From contig CP099419.1 of assembly GCA_024114885.1 (NCBI GenBank), positions 4,278,001 through 4,342,000 of the forward strand: a DNA stretch of 64,000 nt. Direction: 5' to 3'. Both the position numbers and the translations under genes were made by a program. The notes beneath the pieces were generated by a model. The model saw nothing but the letters and a program-made list of their open reading frames with translations. It had not been told where the DNA came from and ran no database searches. Numbering within the stretch: position 1 is the stretch's first letter; each line of letters opens with the position of its first letter. The DNA is from Septoria linicola (lineage: Eukaryota > Ascomycota > Dothideomycetes > Mycosphaerellales > Mycosphaerellaceae). Shown one piece after another: positions 21,227-32,679 of the stretch.

Positions 21227-21719
21227 AAATCTTATATAACTAAGCCCTATATATAGATCTCTAATCCTAATAGTAGTCGCGCTACTATAATAAGATATAT
21301 AATTAGACTACTTTTACGCTCTAAACGATCTCTTCTTCCTTATTAACTATTAATTAGTTACTATAGAGCCTTACTTCTATTAAGGTCGGTTCTTATCTTT
21401 TATTACTACCTAGTAACGCTACCTAGCTATTTATATACGTAAGTAGTAACTAATATAATAGAAAACTCTTTAACTAGTTACGCGCCTAACCCTCCTCGCT
21501 ATTTAAGTTACTTACTACTAGTTACGCGCTTTATATCGCTCTAGGCTACTAATACGACTATTTAAAGACGTTCTCTTTCTCTATTACGTATAAAGAATAA
21601 GACTCTTCCTTTCTAGCGTTCTTTAATACCTAAGCTATTAAGACTAGCGCTTTTACCTTCTACCTCGCCTATTCGAAGTCCTATATAAGAACTATCTAGA
21701 TAAGAGTTTCTAAAGAAAT

Positions 21720-23433
21720 AACGAAAGATAGCTTCTTTAAGTTCTATATAAGGTATAGCGCTCGCTTATACTAATCGTAAAGGCTCTCTTATTAGTTTCT
21801 AGCTTTTAAGTAGATCTCTTACTAGTATAACGAACCTTAATAACGCTACTAAAGCTATTCTATTACTAGAGATACTATAAGACTAAGAGGAGAGCGTCGA
21901 CTTAGTACTTAAGTAAGTTAAGGAAATAAATAATAGAATAAAGATTAGTATATTTAACTTCTTTAAACGCCTCTTAACTAAGATTTTACTAAAGTACCTT
22001 AACGTATAGAGTATAAAGCGTAATAATATAAAGAAAATACGCTAAGAAGGCCGAGACTTAGTAAAAAAGAGAAACTTAATTTAGTAGTAGCTATATATAG
22101 AGTTTAGGTATAAGTAAAACTTCTTCTTCCTTAACTAAGTCTTATATAATAAAAAGATACTTAGGAACCTTCGTTAATAGTTAAATAAGTATAAAGGCGT
22201 CTTTAAAGAGAGTAAGCCTAAAGACTAGGTCTTCTTAGTATAGTAAAAGTAAGATCGTTTCTATTAGTAGATAGCGAATATATTCTCTCGTAGCTAGTAT
22301 TTTTAGCTATAGAGAAGTAAGAAGACTCCTAGCTCGTAGAGCTTAGGCTTTATTAATATAAACTTAGATAGGAGACGCTACTAGAACAAGTTTAAGAAGA
22401 AGCTCTTATAGGTCGACGTATTTAGCTATAAGATAAGAGAGGTACGTTTAGAGATAGGCTATAGACTTAATTAGTATAGATTTATAGTTAAGCTTACTAA
22501 AGAAGAGGCTTTTAAAGAACCGACTTATATATTCCTAGTAGTAGAAAGATAGCTCTTAATATTCTATAGACTATTATCTCTTTTTAGAAATCTATAATCT
22601 AATAGGCGTCTCTCCTCCTCTATACTTAAGAGCCTATTCTTATCTAGTTCTACTTGAAACTCTAGTTAAGAAAAAGAAGAAGATAGCTTACTTACGACCT
22701 CGGAGCCTCGTCTTAGAGATTCTATATCGCCTAGTACTATATAGAGGCTAAAAGCTTAATTAGAGAAGTAAACGCTAAATTTAGTAAAGAAGCTCGTACC
22801 TAAATTAATATAGGCTCTTTATAAAAGTAATAGGATTACTAGACTTCGCGCTAGAGAACCTATTATTACCTCGATTAAGACTTCTTCTATATTAAGCGCT
22901 TTAGGTAATAGCGATTCTATATAAGACTAAGAGTTATCTACGATAGAGCTACTACTAGATCTATAACGTCTATCGCTAATCGTATTAGAAGATAATAGTA
23001 GAATTAAGCTAGAGAGCGACTTAGAGCCTAATCTCTATTACTAGGCTTATATAAAAGATAGTATTACCTTCGAAGTCTACTACTATATAATCGTTAGTAG
23101 AGCTCTTAAAGAAGTCGATAATATCTAGAAGAAGAAGAAGGTAGCTAAGAGCTACGCTTTAATTAATATTCCTTTATACCTTAGCTAGTTTCTTTATAAA
23201 GAATATATAACTAAGATAGGTAATACTATAGGTTTAAAGCTACTAAAGATAGCTAAAGTAACGTATACTCTCTACTAGCGTATTATTTAAATAGGTAGTA
23301 TAGCTAATCTCTAAGCCTTTATCGCCTAGAATACTTAAAACTAGATATAGTTTAAGCTAGAAGCGAATACTTTCTTCTCTAAGCCTATAGGACGTACTCG
23401 TCGTAGTAAGAAAGATACTAATACTTAGGAACT
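21720..23433 (+). pseudogene. extra long frame downstream of pol (5' part), copy 1
   Basis: One + strand frame stays open for about 1.7 kb except for RIP-type stops. It is Lys/Arg-rich early (FNFFKRLLTK; YNKKILRNLR) and contains the purine-rich block KKKKVAKSYALINIPL further on. It is cut by the nested element at 23,433 and continues in the same frame at 30,107. Copy 2 has it uninterrupted (37,890-40,930). Total length is about 1,000 codons. I do not recognise the protein; it is neither gag nor pol. An env-position accessory protein is possible but unsupported. Confidence 0.6.
23429..23433. repeat. target duplication GAACT, left of nested element
   Basis: GAACT precedes the left LTR and is repeated exactly at 30,102-30,106 after the right LTR. 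Copy 2 has one AAACT at the equivalent unoccupied position (about 39,592). Confidence 0.85.
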
Positions 23434-23603
23434 TATAAGAGCTAGGTAAGGTTAAAGGTTAGACCTACCTTAGGCTTATAGGCTTAGCGTATAGTATAAT
23501 TATAGTACGCGTATATATCTAAAAGAAGGTAAGAATTAGTCTTATAATATCCTAATAGTCTTATTAAGAGAACGCTTTATATATTACTATATACTTTTTT
23601 ATA
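23434..23603 (+). repeat. left LTR of nested element
   Basis: A 170-bp sequence matching 29,931-30,101 with scattered transitions. It is adjacent to the left GAACT duplication; the internal region starts at ATTCTAATTC. Confidence 0.85.
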
Positions 23604-23749
23604 ATTCTAATTCTTCTTCTTCTAAAGATAGTAATCTATAGAGGCCTATAGCTCTTTAACGTAACGTAGGTATAGCGCTACTAGAGCTCGTAATAGATAA
23701 AGTAGACGATTAAGATAATCTTATAGAAGCTAATAAGGTTCGAGAGTAG

Positions 23750-24860
23750 AAGTCTATTAGTATAACTAAAGATAGTATATACGTAGAGCGTATATAGCTT
23801 AAAGCTAAGAATTAGGAACTACGTCGTCGCTTAGAGATATATACTCTATAACGAGAGAATAATTAGCTTCTTATAGAGTTAGAATCTCTATCCTTAGCTA
23901 CTTCTAGTACTCTTAATATTAGTAATCTTAAAGACGACGCTAGCGCTAGTATTATAAGTAGTATACTTTACGATAGCGCGTCGTATATATAATATAAAGA
24001 TCTTAAAGTTAGAGAACCTTATACTTTCTAGAGCGAGATAGTCTAAGAGGTAAGAGAGTTTATTCGTAGCCTTAAAGTAATCTTCTTTAATAGTCTATAA
24101 GAGTTTATTATAGAGGATTCGAAGGTCCTATATAGTATTATATAGCTTATAGGCGAGGTATAAGAGACCTAGTATAACGAATACTCTAAGATAATACCTC
24201 TAGACTATACTTAGACTAAGTTTAAACGCTTTATCTACGACGTTATTAGAGATTAGGCAAATTATACGATCCTTATAATAGTCGAGTATAAGAAGGCTTA
24301 ATAGGGTAAGGGCTAAGGAGTACGCTAGTTCGTTATAGAACTAGGCTACTTAGAGTCTTAACTAGGCGACTATAGCGAAGCGTAGCTAGTACGCTAGCTT
24401 CTTATAAAGTTAAAGCTAGCGCTTCGATAAGAGATTATTAAGAATTATACTATACCTAATAAGCGCGCTAATTTAGTTACGTTAGTAAGGCGCCTAGAGT
24501 AAGCTAATAGAGTAATTCCTATATAGTATAACTAGAGTAGAAGCTAGAGTAGTAGAGACTATAAGCGCGATACGTACTTAAAGCGTAAGCGCGTAGAGAG
24601 CGACGCTTCTACGCGTAGGTAAGACGATAGTCTAGAAGGGAATAGTATACGTCGCTCTAGCGATAAAGGTTCTACTCGCTCTATTATAGGCTATAAGTAT
24701 TTAGAATACTATAGCTATAAGTAGAAGAGATATATTAGTACTAATTCTATCTACTTTAACCGAAGCGCCTAAGACGATAGTAAGAAGCTATTAGTATATA
24801 AGGTTACTATAGAGACGCTAAAAAAAGAGAAGGTATTAGAGAAGGACTACGATCTCTAGA
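23750..24860 (+). pseudogene. gag remnant with zinc knuckle (nested element)
   Basis: The + strand reads as a retrotransposon gag: a polar N-terminal part, a helical-looking capsid-type part, then an Arg/Ser-rich stretch. At about 24,692-24,740 GYKYLEYYSYK appears, which is a CCHC knuckle whose Cys codons have become Tyr through TG to TA change. Stops are RIP-type. Boundaries are approximate. Confidence 0.65.
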
Positions 24861-24899
24861 TACTAAACTTAGTAGCGATATATATCTCTTTATATAAGT

Positions 24900-27800
24900 C
24901 GTAAATATAACTTACCTAGAAGGTATAGTCGAGATATAGGATAGGCTTAAGCTAGCCTAATTCCTTCTTAACGATACTACTAATATTAACGTAGTATTAA
25001 GATCCTTTATCTTATAATATAGTATTATAGTTCGAACTAATACTACCTTACTCCTAGCTACTTTATTTACTAAGAAATTAGAGTATTATTATAGTATATA
25101 CTATATACGCGTATAGCTCGTAGACTCTATAGGAGTAGAGTATATAGTAGGCGTAATCTTTTATATCTATAATATACTAACCTCTAATATAATCTTAAGT
25201 CGGCTATAGAAGCGTACTTATTATATACGAGTCGATAGTAGCTTAGATAAATAGACTTATAGTAATACTTTTAAAAACGTTAAGGTTAGAGAAGCCTATA
25301 AGTTTTTTAAGGACTTAAAGTATATACTAACTATATATATAGTAGTAATAAGTAAGATAGGCGAAGAGGTTAACCTTCTTCTCTCTAAGTTCTAATAGTT
25401 CTCTAACGTCCTAAACCTAATAGAAGAGATAAAGAGTAAGCTAGTAGATAGTATAGAGTATACGATTAAGCTACGTCTAGGTACTATTCTACCCTTTAGG
25501 CTACTATATTACTAGTTAGGTAAGGAGCTAGAGGAATTAAAGAAGTACCTTACTATAGGCTTTAAGTACGATTAGATCGAGCGTAGCGTTAGCGAGGTAA
25601 GTACGTCTATCCTATTTATACTAAAGAAGGATAGTAAGCTAAGGCTATATATCGACTACTAGGGGTTAAACGAAATTACTATTAAGAATAGGTACCTACT
25701 CTCTCTAATTAGCGAAACGCTAGATAGGCTTATAGAAGCTATATAGTTTACGACTCTAGACCTTATAGATATATACTATCGGATTCGTATTAAGCCTAGC
25801 GACTACTAGAAGACTACGTTCTATACGCGCTATAGCTACTTTTAGTATAAGGTAATACTATTTAGCCTAACTAACGCTCTAGCTACGTTCTAGATATATA
25901 TTAACTATACTCTAGTAGGTTTAGTTAATACGTACTACGTAGTATACCTTAATAATATTCTTATCTATAGTAAGAGCCGCGTAGACTATATACGCGACGT
26001 ATACGACGTGCTTACGCGTCTCTAGAAGTTTAGACTCTATACTTAAAGAGTAAAGTATAAATTCTAGTAGAAAGAAGTCGATTTCCTAGGCTTTATAGTA
26101 ACTACTAGAGGCGTTATAATAGATCTACGTAGGATAGACGTAATCGTAGCGTAGCTAATACCTATAACGCTCGTAGAGGTTTAATCCTTCCTTAGGTTTA
26201 CTAACTTCTACTAGCGTTTTATTTTTAAATACTCTAGAATAGTATCTCTACTTATAGCGTTATCTAAGAGCGCTATAGTAAGTAAGAAGCTAGGCCTACT
26301 TAAGTAGACTATATAAGAGGAGTAGGCGTTTACTAAATTAAAAAAGCGTTTTTCTATAGTACTACTACTAAGGTACTTTAATCCTACGCTTAGGTTATAG
26401 GTCGAAAGCGAGGCCTCTAATTTCGTAATTACTATAATCCTTAGCTAACTCTTCGAGTCTAAATAGTACTCTATTATATTTATATCTAGGAAGATAATTA
26501 CTATAGAGTATAATTATAAAATATACGATAAGGAGCTTCTTATAGTAGTTAAGGCTTTTAAAATATAGAGGCCGTATCTCGAAGGCGCTCTATATACGAT
26601 CGATATACTAGTCGACTATACTAACCTTTATAGGTTTATAGGCGTAAAGAAGTTAACTAGTAGGTAAGCTTATTAGGCTATATTCCTAGCTCTATTCGAC
26701 TTCGTTATAATATACTAGATAGGTAAGCGAAACCTAGCCGACACGCTATCGAGGCGTAGCGATTATACTAAGAAAGTAGTAGAGGTAACTAACCTTCTAC
26801 CTACCCTATAGACTAAGTTATAGCTATAGGATAACTAGAGTATAAGGAACGTAGGTAGGCCGCTTATAGCTCGTATCTATACGACTTATAAAGAATAGTA
26901 CTCTTTAATAGAGAGAAGTACTAACTCTAACTCGTAGTAGTAGTTTTTAACGCCTATACGAGTAGTAGGTATAATTACTAAGAGCGAAGAGCTATACGTA
27001 AATATCTTAGACTTAATCCTTAGATATACTTATACGCTAGTATAAGCTAAGCTAAGTATAAACATAGTATACTCGTAAGCGATAAGTAATAGTAGTCGGT
27101 TTAAGTAATATACTATAAGAAAAAGAAACCTCTAGGTAGACGATTCGCTATATATATCTAAGAACTATACCTTATAGACGTAGGTAATTTATATATACTA
27201 TAATAATACTCTTATAGGCTATTTTAGTAAGGATAAGACTATCTCGCTAGTACGAAGGAAGTACTAGTAGCTAGAGATAACTAAGGATATCGTATAATAT
27301 ATAGAATCCTATAGGAGTTACTAGAAGGTAAAAGCGCGTCGCTATCGACTATATAGCGAGCTAACTACGCTATCTATACTAGACTATCTATTCTAAGAAT
27401 TAACTTAGGATTTTATTATAGATCTTCTACTAAGTAAGTAAGGAGTATACGTATATAATACGATTCTAGTTATTATCGACCGATATATAAAGATAGTTAT
27501 CTTTATCCTAACTATAAAGAGGTATACTAGTAGTAACCTTATAAGAGTATTAATATTAGAAGTAATTAGGTATTATAGTATACCTATAGGCATTATTAGC
27601 GATAGAGGGTCTATATTTACGAGTTAGTTTTAGTCTAACTTCTACTACGAGGCGTATATAAAGCGTAAGCTAAGTATAGCGTTCTATCTATAAATAGATA
27701 AGTAAACTAAAAGAGCGAATTAGATACTTAAGACTTACCTACGCGTCTACTATATAGAGTAATAAGATAACTAGGTAGACCTATTAGTCTAAGCCGAGTT

Positions 27801-28250
27801 CGTATATAATAATAGTACGTATACGATACTAAAGGTATTACTATTTATAGCGCTATATAGTTTTAATCTAGAGCTAGTAACGAGTAGGCGAGAAGCTTAA
27901 GACGCGCTTTCTAAAAAAGAGATACTAGCTACTAGAGAAGCTATAGAGAGATTAAAGAAGAGCTATAAGACGCTAAGTAAACGCTAGTAAGAAGTAAGTA
28001 AGGCGTAGGCTAGGTACTTTAATAATAGGTATTAGGCTAAGGAATATAAGGTTAGCGATATAGTCTTACTATCGATAAAGAACCTATAATTAAAGGTTCT
28101 TTTAAAGAAGTTAGTAGATAAGTTTACTAGGCCTTTTAAGATAATTAATATAGTAGAGAAGTAGGCGTATCGCTTAGCTCTACTACTAGACGCTCTTATC
28201 TATAACGTATTTTATATATCGCTTCTAGAACCTTAGAAGGGTAGCGAGAT
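24900..28250 (+). pseudogene. pol remnant (protease, RT, RNase H, integrase) of nested element
   Basis: The reverse transcriptase core is plain at 25,610-25,960: ILKKDSKLRLYIDY, GLNEITIKNRY, LDLIDIYYRIRIKPSDY, then YLNNIL at about 25,943-25,960 in place of the Asp-Asp active site. RNase H-type sequence follows at about 26,330-26,760, including KRNLADTLSRR (about 26,730) at its end. Integrase is readable at about 27,460-27,900 (VIIDRYIKIVIF; ISDRGSIFTS; then AEFVYNNSTY). Domain order and motifs place it in Ty3/gypsy. Trp and Gln positions are stops throughout. Confidence 0.88.
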
Positions 28251-28699
28251 ATACGTAGAGAGTATACTACTCGTAGACTACTAGGGTAAATAGAAAGTTA
28301 AGAAGATCCTTAGAACTCGAGTAAGGAAAAGCGTACGCTAGTACTTAATCTATTAGTAGAGCTAGTCTAAAGAGTACGACTAGTAGGAACCTAAAGAATA
28401 TATTAGTAGCTATATAGTACTAGATATATTCGAAGCGTAGTACGTAAGCGAGCGCGTAGTAAGATAAAAGCGCTAAGGCACTAATATAGCGATACTAAGT
28501 ACTAAGCGCTAAACCTATATATAGGAGTAAACTTTAAATTTAAGAGAGTAAGAAAATTACTAAGGTATTTAGAATATATTAAAGCGTAAACTATATTATT
28601 TATATACGCTCGCTAAGTAGGTCGTATAGTACCTATAGGTAAAGAGTAAGAATCTAACTATAGCCTATATAAGCGTAAGTAGAGTATAAGAAGCGTAGA

Positions 28700-29650
28700 T
28701 AGAGAGCGAGCGAGGCGCTTACTTATTATCTATAGACGGCGTAGTATCTCTATCTAGAGAAGCGATACTACTAGCGTTTCTACTAGTAATACTATCCTCG
28801 TCCTCGTCCTTACCCTTATCTATCTTCTTATTAAATATAGTATCTTCTAAGAGGTCCCTCTCCTCCTAGTTACTACTCTTAAAGTAAGCCGCCTCTATAG
28901 TAGTATCTAGAGCGTCGCTAGAGGCGCCTACTATATAGTTAGTCTATAAGGAGTATTAGTATCGTAGAAGGATCGTATAGGAAAAGTAGGTATACCTTAT
29001 ACTATAGCTTAAATATAGCTACTATAAAGTTAGACTAGCGCTAGGTCTCTACTAGACTAGCGATAGATATCGTACTAGTCGCTAGTAAGACGAGCGCGCT
29101 TACCTTACGTAGCGTATCCTAGCTACTAATAGCTTTACCTTTATTACTAGTAAAAACTCTTTTAGAGGTCTTAATAGAGGTATAGAGGCTCTTTAGGTAG
29201 CGCTTTACCTACTCTTTACGTACGCTCTCTAGAAGAGTCTCTAGCTACTCGTAGTAGTATAGTATATAGCGCGCCTACTACTTAAGGTTTCTATTAGTAA
29301 TACGCTTATAAAAGTAGTATTAGCGCTTATAGCGCTAATACTTAATCTTCTAGCTAGGCTTTATTACTCTATCGTATATAGGCTCGTCGTCTATATATAG
29401 TCTATTAGTAAGTAAAGCGTAGTTAAGAAGTATTCGAAGAGCTATACTATTATAAGTATATTTAATATAGTAGAGGTAGATATCGATATCTCTATAGTCT
29501 CTAATATCGTTAATAGTACGAGGTAGGCGGTTTAGGACTACGACTCTAGTACGTTTTAGTAGTATTATACTTACGTTAATAGTATAGTTATAGTATAGGT
29601 TAACTACCTTTACTAGAATATAGAAAATATTATATATAGAAAGAAAGTCT
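28700..29650 (-). pseudogene. antisense frame between integrase and 3' LTR (nested element)
   Basis: Here the + strand turns pyrimidine-rich and the - strand reads open apart from RIP-type stops. Readable pieces are LLKRTRVVVLNRLPRTIND, LRILLNYALLTNRLYIDDEP and VKRYLKSLYTSIKTSKRVFT, in one frame. This suggests a former gene of about 300 codons on the opposite strand to gag-pol. No family was recognised. Antisense frames at this position are known in some plant Ty3/gypsy lineages; the link is only an analogy. Confidence 0.45.
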
Positions 29651-29930
29651 AAGAGAGAGTTAGAAGAGTTTTTAAGAATATACTCGAGCTACGAATTATA
29701 GTCGCTATAGTAAGGAATATATTACTACGTAAACGTAATATATATAGTAACTCTTTACTTTATAGCGCGGATTTACGTAATATACTAAAGGTTTATAGGT
29801 ATAACGCGTTAGAGACGTAATAGGTATAGAATATATAAAGTATATTATAAAGACTAAATAGGAAGCCTAGAATATAACCTATAAAGTAAGAGTATCGCTA
29901 AGAGTAGCTCTCTTAGAGAGAGAAGATAGT

Positions 29931-30101
29931 TATAAGAGCTAGGTAAGGTTAAAGGTTAGACCTACCTTAGGCTCGTAGGCTTAGCGTATAGTATAATTAT
30001 AGTACGTATATATATCTAAAAAAAAGTAAGAATTAGTCTTACGATATCCTAATAGTCTTATTAGAAGGGCGCTCTATATATTACTATATATCTCTTTTAT
30101 A
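29931..30101 (+). repeat. right LTR of nested element
   Basis: A 171-bp sequence matching 23,434-23,603 and followed at once by the GAACT duplication at 30,102-30,106. Confidence 0.85.
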
Positions 30102-30106
30102 GAACT
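30102..30106. repeat. target duplication GAACT, right of nested element
   Basis: Exact copy of 23,429-23,433; host-element sequence resumes immediately afterwards (AGAGAACGATATTAACGC), as in copy 2 at about 39,597. Confidence 0.85.
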
Positions 30107-31440
30107 AGAGAACGATATTAACGCTCTAATATACGAGGTAGGTAGAAGCTATCTTAGACCCTTTTAGTTCTCTATAACCGAAGTAGACTTAAAGGTTACT
30201 TCTAACGTTTATTAGAAGGCTTAGGAGCTCTTAGACTACGATAGTAATAAGGGTACCTAGATCGACTATAGTTTTCTCTTTTATTCTTCTTCTACTAGAG
30301 GCCTATTTTAGATTCTAGACTCCTTACTCGAAGCTATATAGTAGGAGTTTATACTATATCGATAGTATAATATAGCTATTAGTTAGTATAGTTAGTCTCG
30401 TAGTATATAGTACTTACTATCCTAATAGCTTCTTTACTAGTATCCTCTACTATAGCTATATTAGCTAGTTACTACTCTATATATAACTATTAAATACGTA
30501 GCCTACCTATCTACTACCTTTTATATCTTCGACGATAAAGCTAGTTCTAACTACTCTAATAGCTTCTAGTATATCGTCTTAAATAAGAATATACTACTTA
30601 AGGAGAAGAGCCTTAATTAGGTTTAGTTTACGATCTCTCTAGATAATACTAGCGATAGAGGACGACTTTTACTAACCTCTAATACGGTTAGTAATAGGCT
30701 CTTTAACTCTAAGAAGGTAAAGTAGCTAGCGAGGCGTATTATCTCTAATAAGTAAAGCTATAGTATAGGCTTCGTCGAGACTATAGCTCTAGTAATTACT
30801 AACGATATAAAAGCTAACCTTAATCTTAGTTAGAAGAACTCTTATACTAATATAGGCTTACTAGTTATTTTATACTTTTACCTTCCTTAGTAGTATATAT
30901 ATATAGATAACGAGTATTATATAATTCTAATAGTATTTCTAGTCTACTCTAAGAGTTAAGTATTAGATAAGTTACCTAATAGTAATCGTATTAACGTTTC
31001 TATAGTCTATAGCGTATATCTCTATTATAAACGAATACTCTTTATAGCTTTAGATACTATATACCCTATACGAGTAATAAAACCTTTTACTACTAAGGTA
31101 CTACTAACTAGCCTAGGTCCGATTTCTAATACCTTAGTAGACTAAGTTCTATAGATAGATTAGGTAGTAAGTATAGAAATAAAGAAGATTTTTAGTATAG
31201 ATAAAGAGGAGTTTAAGGCCTATATAACTAAATAGTAGACTATAGCTAAAGCTTAATTCGCTACTATCTCTACTAAGGTTATAGATATTAAGGAGTATAT
31301 ATTTAATAAAGCTAGCTTTATAAACGTAAGTAGTAACTTAGAAGTATTAGTATCGAAGAAAAGAGAAGTTATTTCTAAAAAGATCTCTAAGAATAGAGTA
31401 GAAGAGTAGCGTCTAGCGAATAATAATTAGATCTAAGAAG
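30107..31440 (+). pseudogene. extra long frame downstream of pol (3' part), copy 1
   Basis: Continuation, in the same frame, of the reading frame broken at 23,433. Readable pieces are ENDINALIYEVGRSYLRPF, FSITEVDLKVTSNVY and ALVITNDIKANLNLS. It ends shortly before the palindrome at 31,452 and the polypurine tract. No family recognised. Confidence 0.6.
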
Positions 31441-31451
31441 GTGTTTTTAGT

Positions 31452-31474
31452 AGTTATTATTAAAAAAGGTAACT
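31452..31474. repeat. palindrome 4 (imperfect)
   Basis: Begins AGTTATTATT and ends AAGGTAACT. It lies just after the extra long frame and about 110 bp before the polypurine tract. The copy-2 equivalent is 40,943-40,965. Confidence 0.6.
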
Positions 31475-31597
31475 ATTTAATAGGCCTCTAATTAAAAGCT
31501 TAATAGACTTTAATAGGAAAGCTAGCTAACTTTAAGTAATTCTAAGTAAGGTCTATAAGTAGTTAGGTATCTAGTTAGATACTAAGAAAGAGAGGAT

Positions 31598-31877
31598 TAG
31601 TAAGGTAAAGGCCTACCTATATACTATACTTAGTAGTTTTAGTATAAAAGCAAGATAGTAGCTCGTTTCTAAGATAGTAATATTTACTCTACTTAATTAA
31701 TTTAATATCCTATAGTCCTAGTATAAGGCTCTTAGTCCTAGGGCTACTAGTTTAAGCTCGTTACTACTATTTAACCTATATATTATAAGACTATTACTCT
31801 CCGAATAGGTCTTATTCTATAATAGCTACTCTTATACCTACTTAAGAGGTTAGTATTAGAGTAGTTATTATCTATTA
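31598..31877 (+). repeat. LTR2, shared by copies 1 and 2
   Basis: 280 bp, matching LTR1 and LTR3. It follows the polypurine tract of copy 1 and is followed directly by internal sequence of copy 2 that corresponds to position about 15,709 of copy 1. It therefore serves as 3' LTR of copy 1 and 5' LTR of copy 2. Confidence 0.85.
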
Positions 31878-32358
31878 CTATTTCTAGTCTTACTAGCGAA
31901 TAGCTCGATCTTACTTAGCTAGCTATAAGTATAGTAGGTACGCCTAGCTTCTAAGAACTACGATAATAGCTCTTAGAAAGGCTTAGTTAGTACTCTAGAC
32001 AGCTATATTATTATATTTACTAGCTTCGATAGCTATAGTAATATACGTACTATAGAATAAGTACTAGGAAAAGCTAGAGTATCGAGAAACTAGCTCTAGT
32101 TAGTAGTATAAGATTAGTTAGGGCTCTAGCGCGTACGTTACGTCTAGATTTAGTAGAAGTTAGTATCTAAACTCTAACTTTTAGTAATTACTAGCTAAAG
32201 GATATAAGGTATACTATCGAGGACTCTAGATCTTATAATAGTAAGGAGTAGAAGGAGGGGTTATAAGCTTTTTAAGCTTCTACTACTCTTTCTATATAAA
32301 GTTTAGTAGTTAGAGGTAAAAACTCTACTTAGAGAGGTTAGCTAGTAGAACGTTCTAT

Positions 32359-32381
32359 AGTTATCTTTTTAAACGATAATT
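32359..32381. repeat. palindrome 2, copy-2 equivalent
   Basis: Begins AGTTATC with right arm AAACGATAATT. It matches the position of 16,194 in copy 1 but is closer to a perfect palindrome. Confidence 0.6.
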
Positions 32382-32679
32382 ATATTATACCTTCTATACT
32401 ATACTTTAAACTATACTAGTAGTATAGATAGATAAGTAATTAGTACTAGTATTCGTTTATAGTTACTAATAGTCTTAAACTTCTAAAGAATTAAGTCTTT
32501 AACTACCTTACGTAGTAGTTATTATATATAAAGATAATTTACTTTAGAGATTATTTTATAGTAGACCTAATTAGACAAAGTACCTCTCTACGATAGTAGC
32601 TCGAGCTATTAAGACGGGTTAATTATAGCTAGACTTAAATATAGTATAACTATCTCGTAGTAGTAGCTATCGAAAGTAA

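Larger units (their letters stand above)
23434..30101 (+). mobile_element. nested Ty3/gypsy retrotransposon (6,668 bp)
   Basis: LTRs 23,434-23,603 and 29,931-30,101 begin TATAAGAGC and end TTTTATA, i.e. TG..CA changed to TA..TA. A perfect 5-bp duplication flanks them, and copy 2 of the host element shows the empty site. Coding order on the + strand is gag with a zinc knuckle, protease, reverse transcriptase, RNase H, integrase, which is the Ty3/gypsy order. A further 1.4 kb lies between integrase and 3' LTR. The element is as heavily RIP-mutated as its host, so RIP acted on it after, or as well as before, insertion. Confidence 0.92.
12065..31877 (+). mobile_element. large Ty3/gypsy-like LTR element, copy 1 (interrupted)
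   Basis: Bounded by LTRs 12,065-12,344 and 31,598-31,877 (280 bp each), starting TAGTAAGG (TG changed to TA) and ending TATTA. Without the nested element and one copy of its 5-bp duplication its length is about 13.1 kb. In order it holds a gag/protease remnant, a palindrome, reverse transcriptase, RNase H and integrase remnants, then about 4.9 kb more containing a long unrecognised frame. A polypurine tract (31,584-31,596, AAGAAAGAGAGGA) directly precedes the 3' LTR. The flanks of LTR1 and LTR3 do not give a convincing target duplication. All coding remnants contain many stops explained by RIP. Confidence 0.85.
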
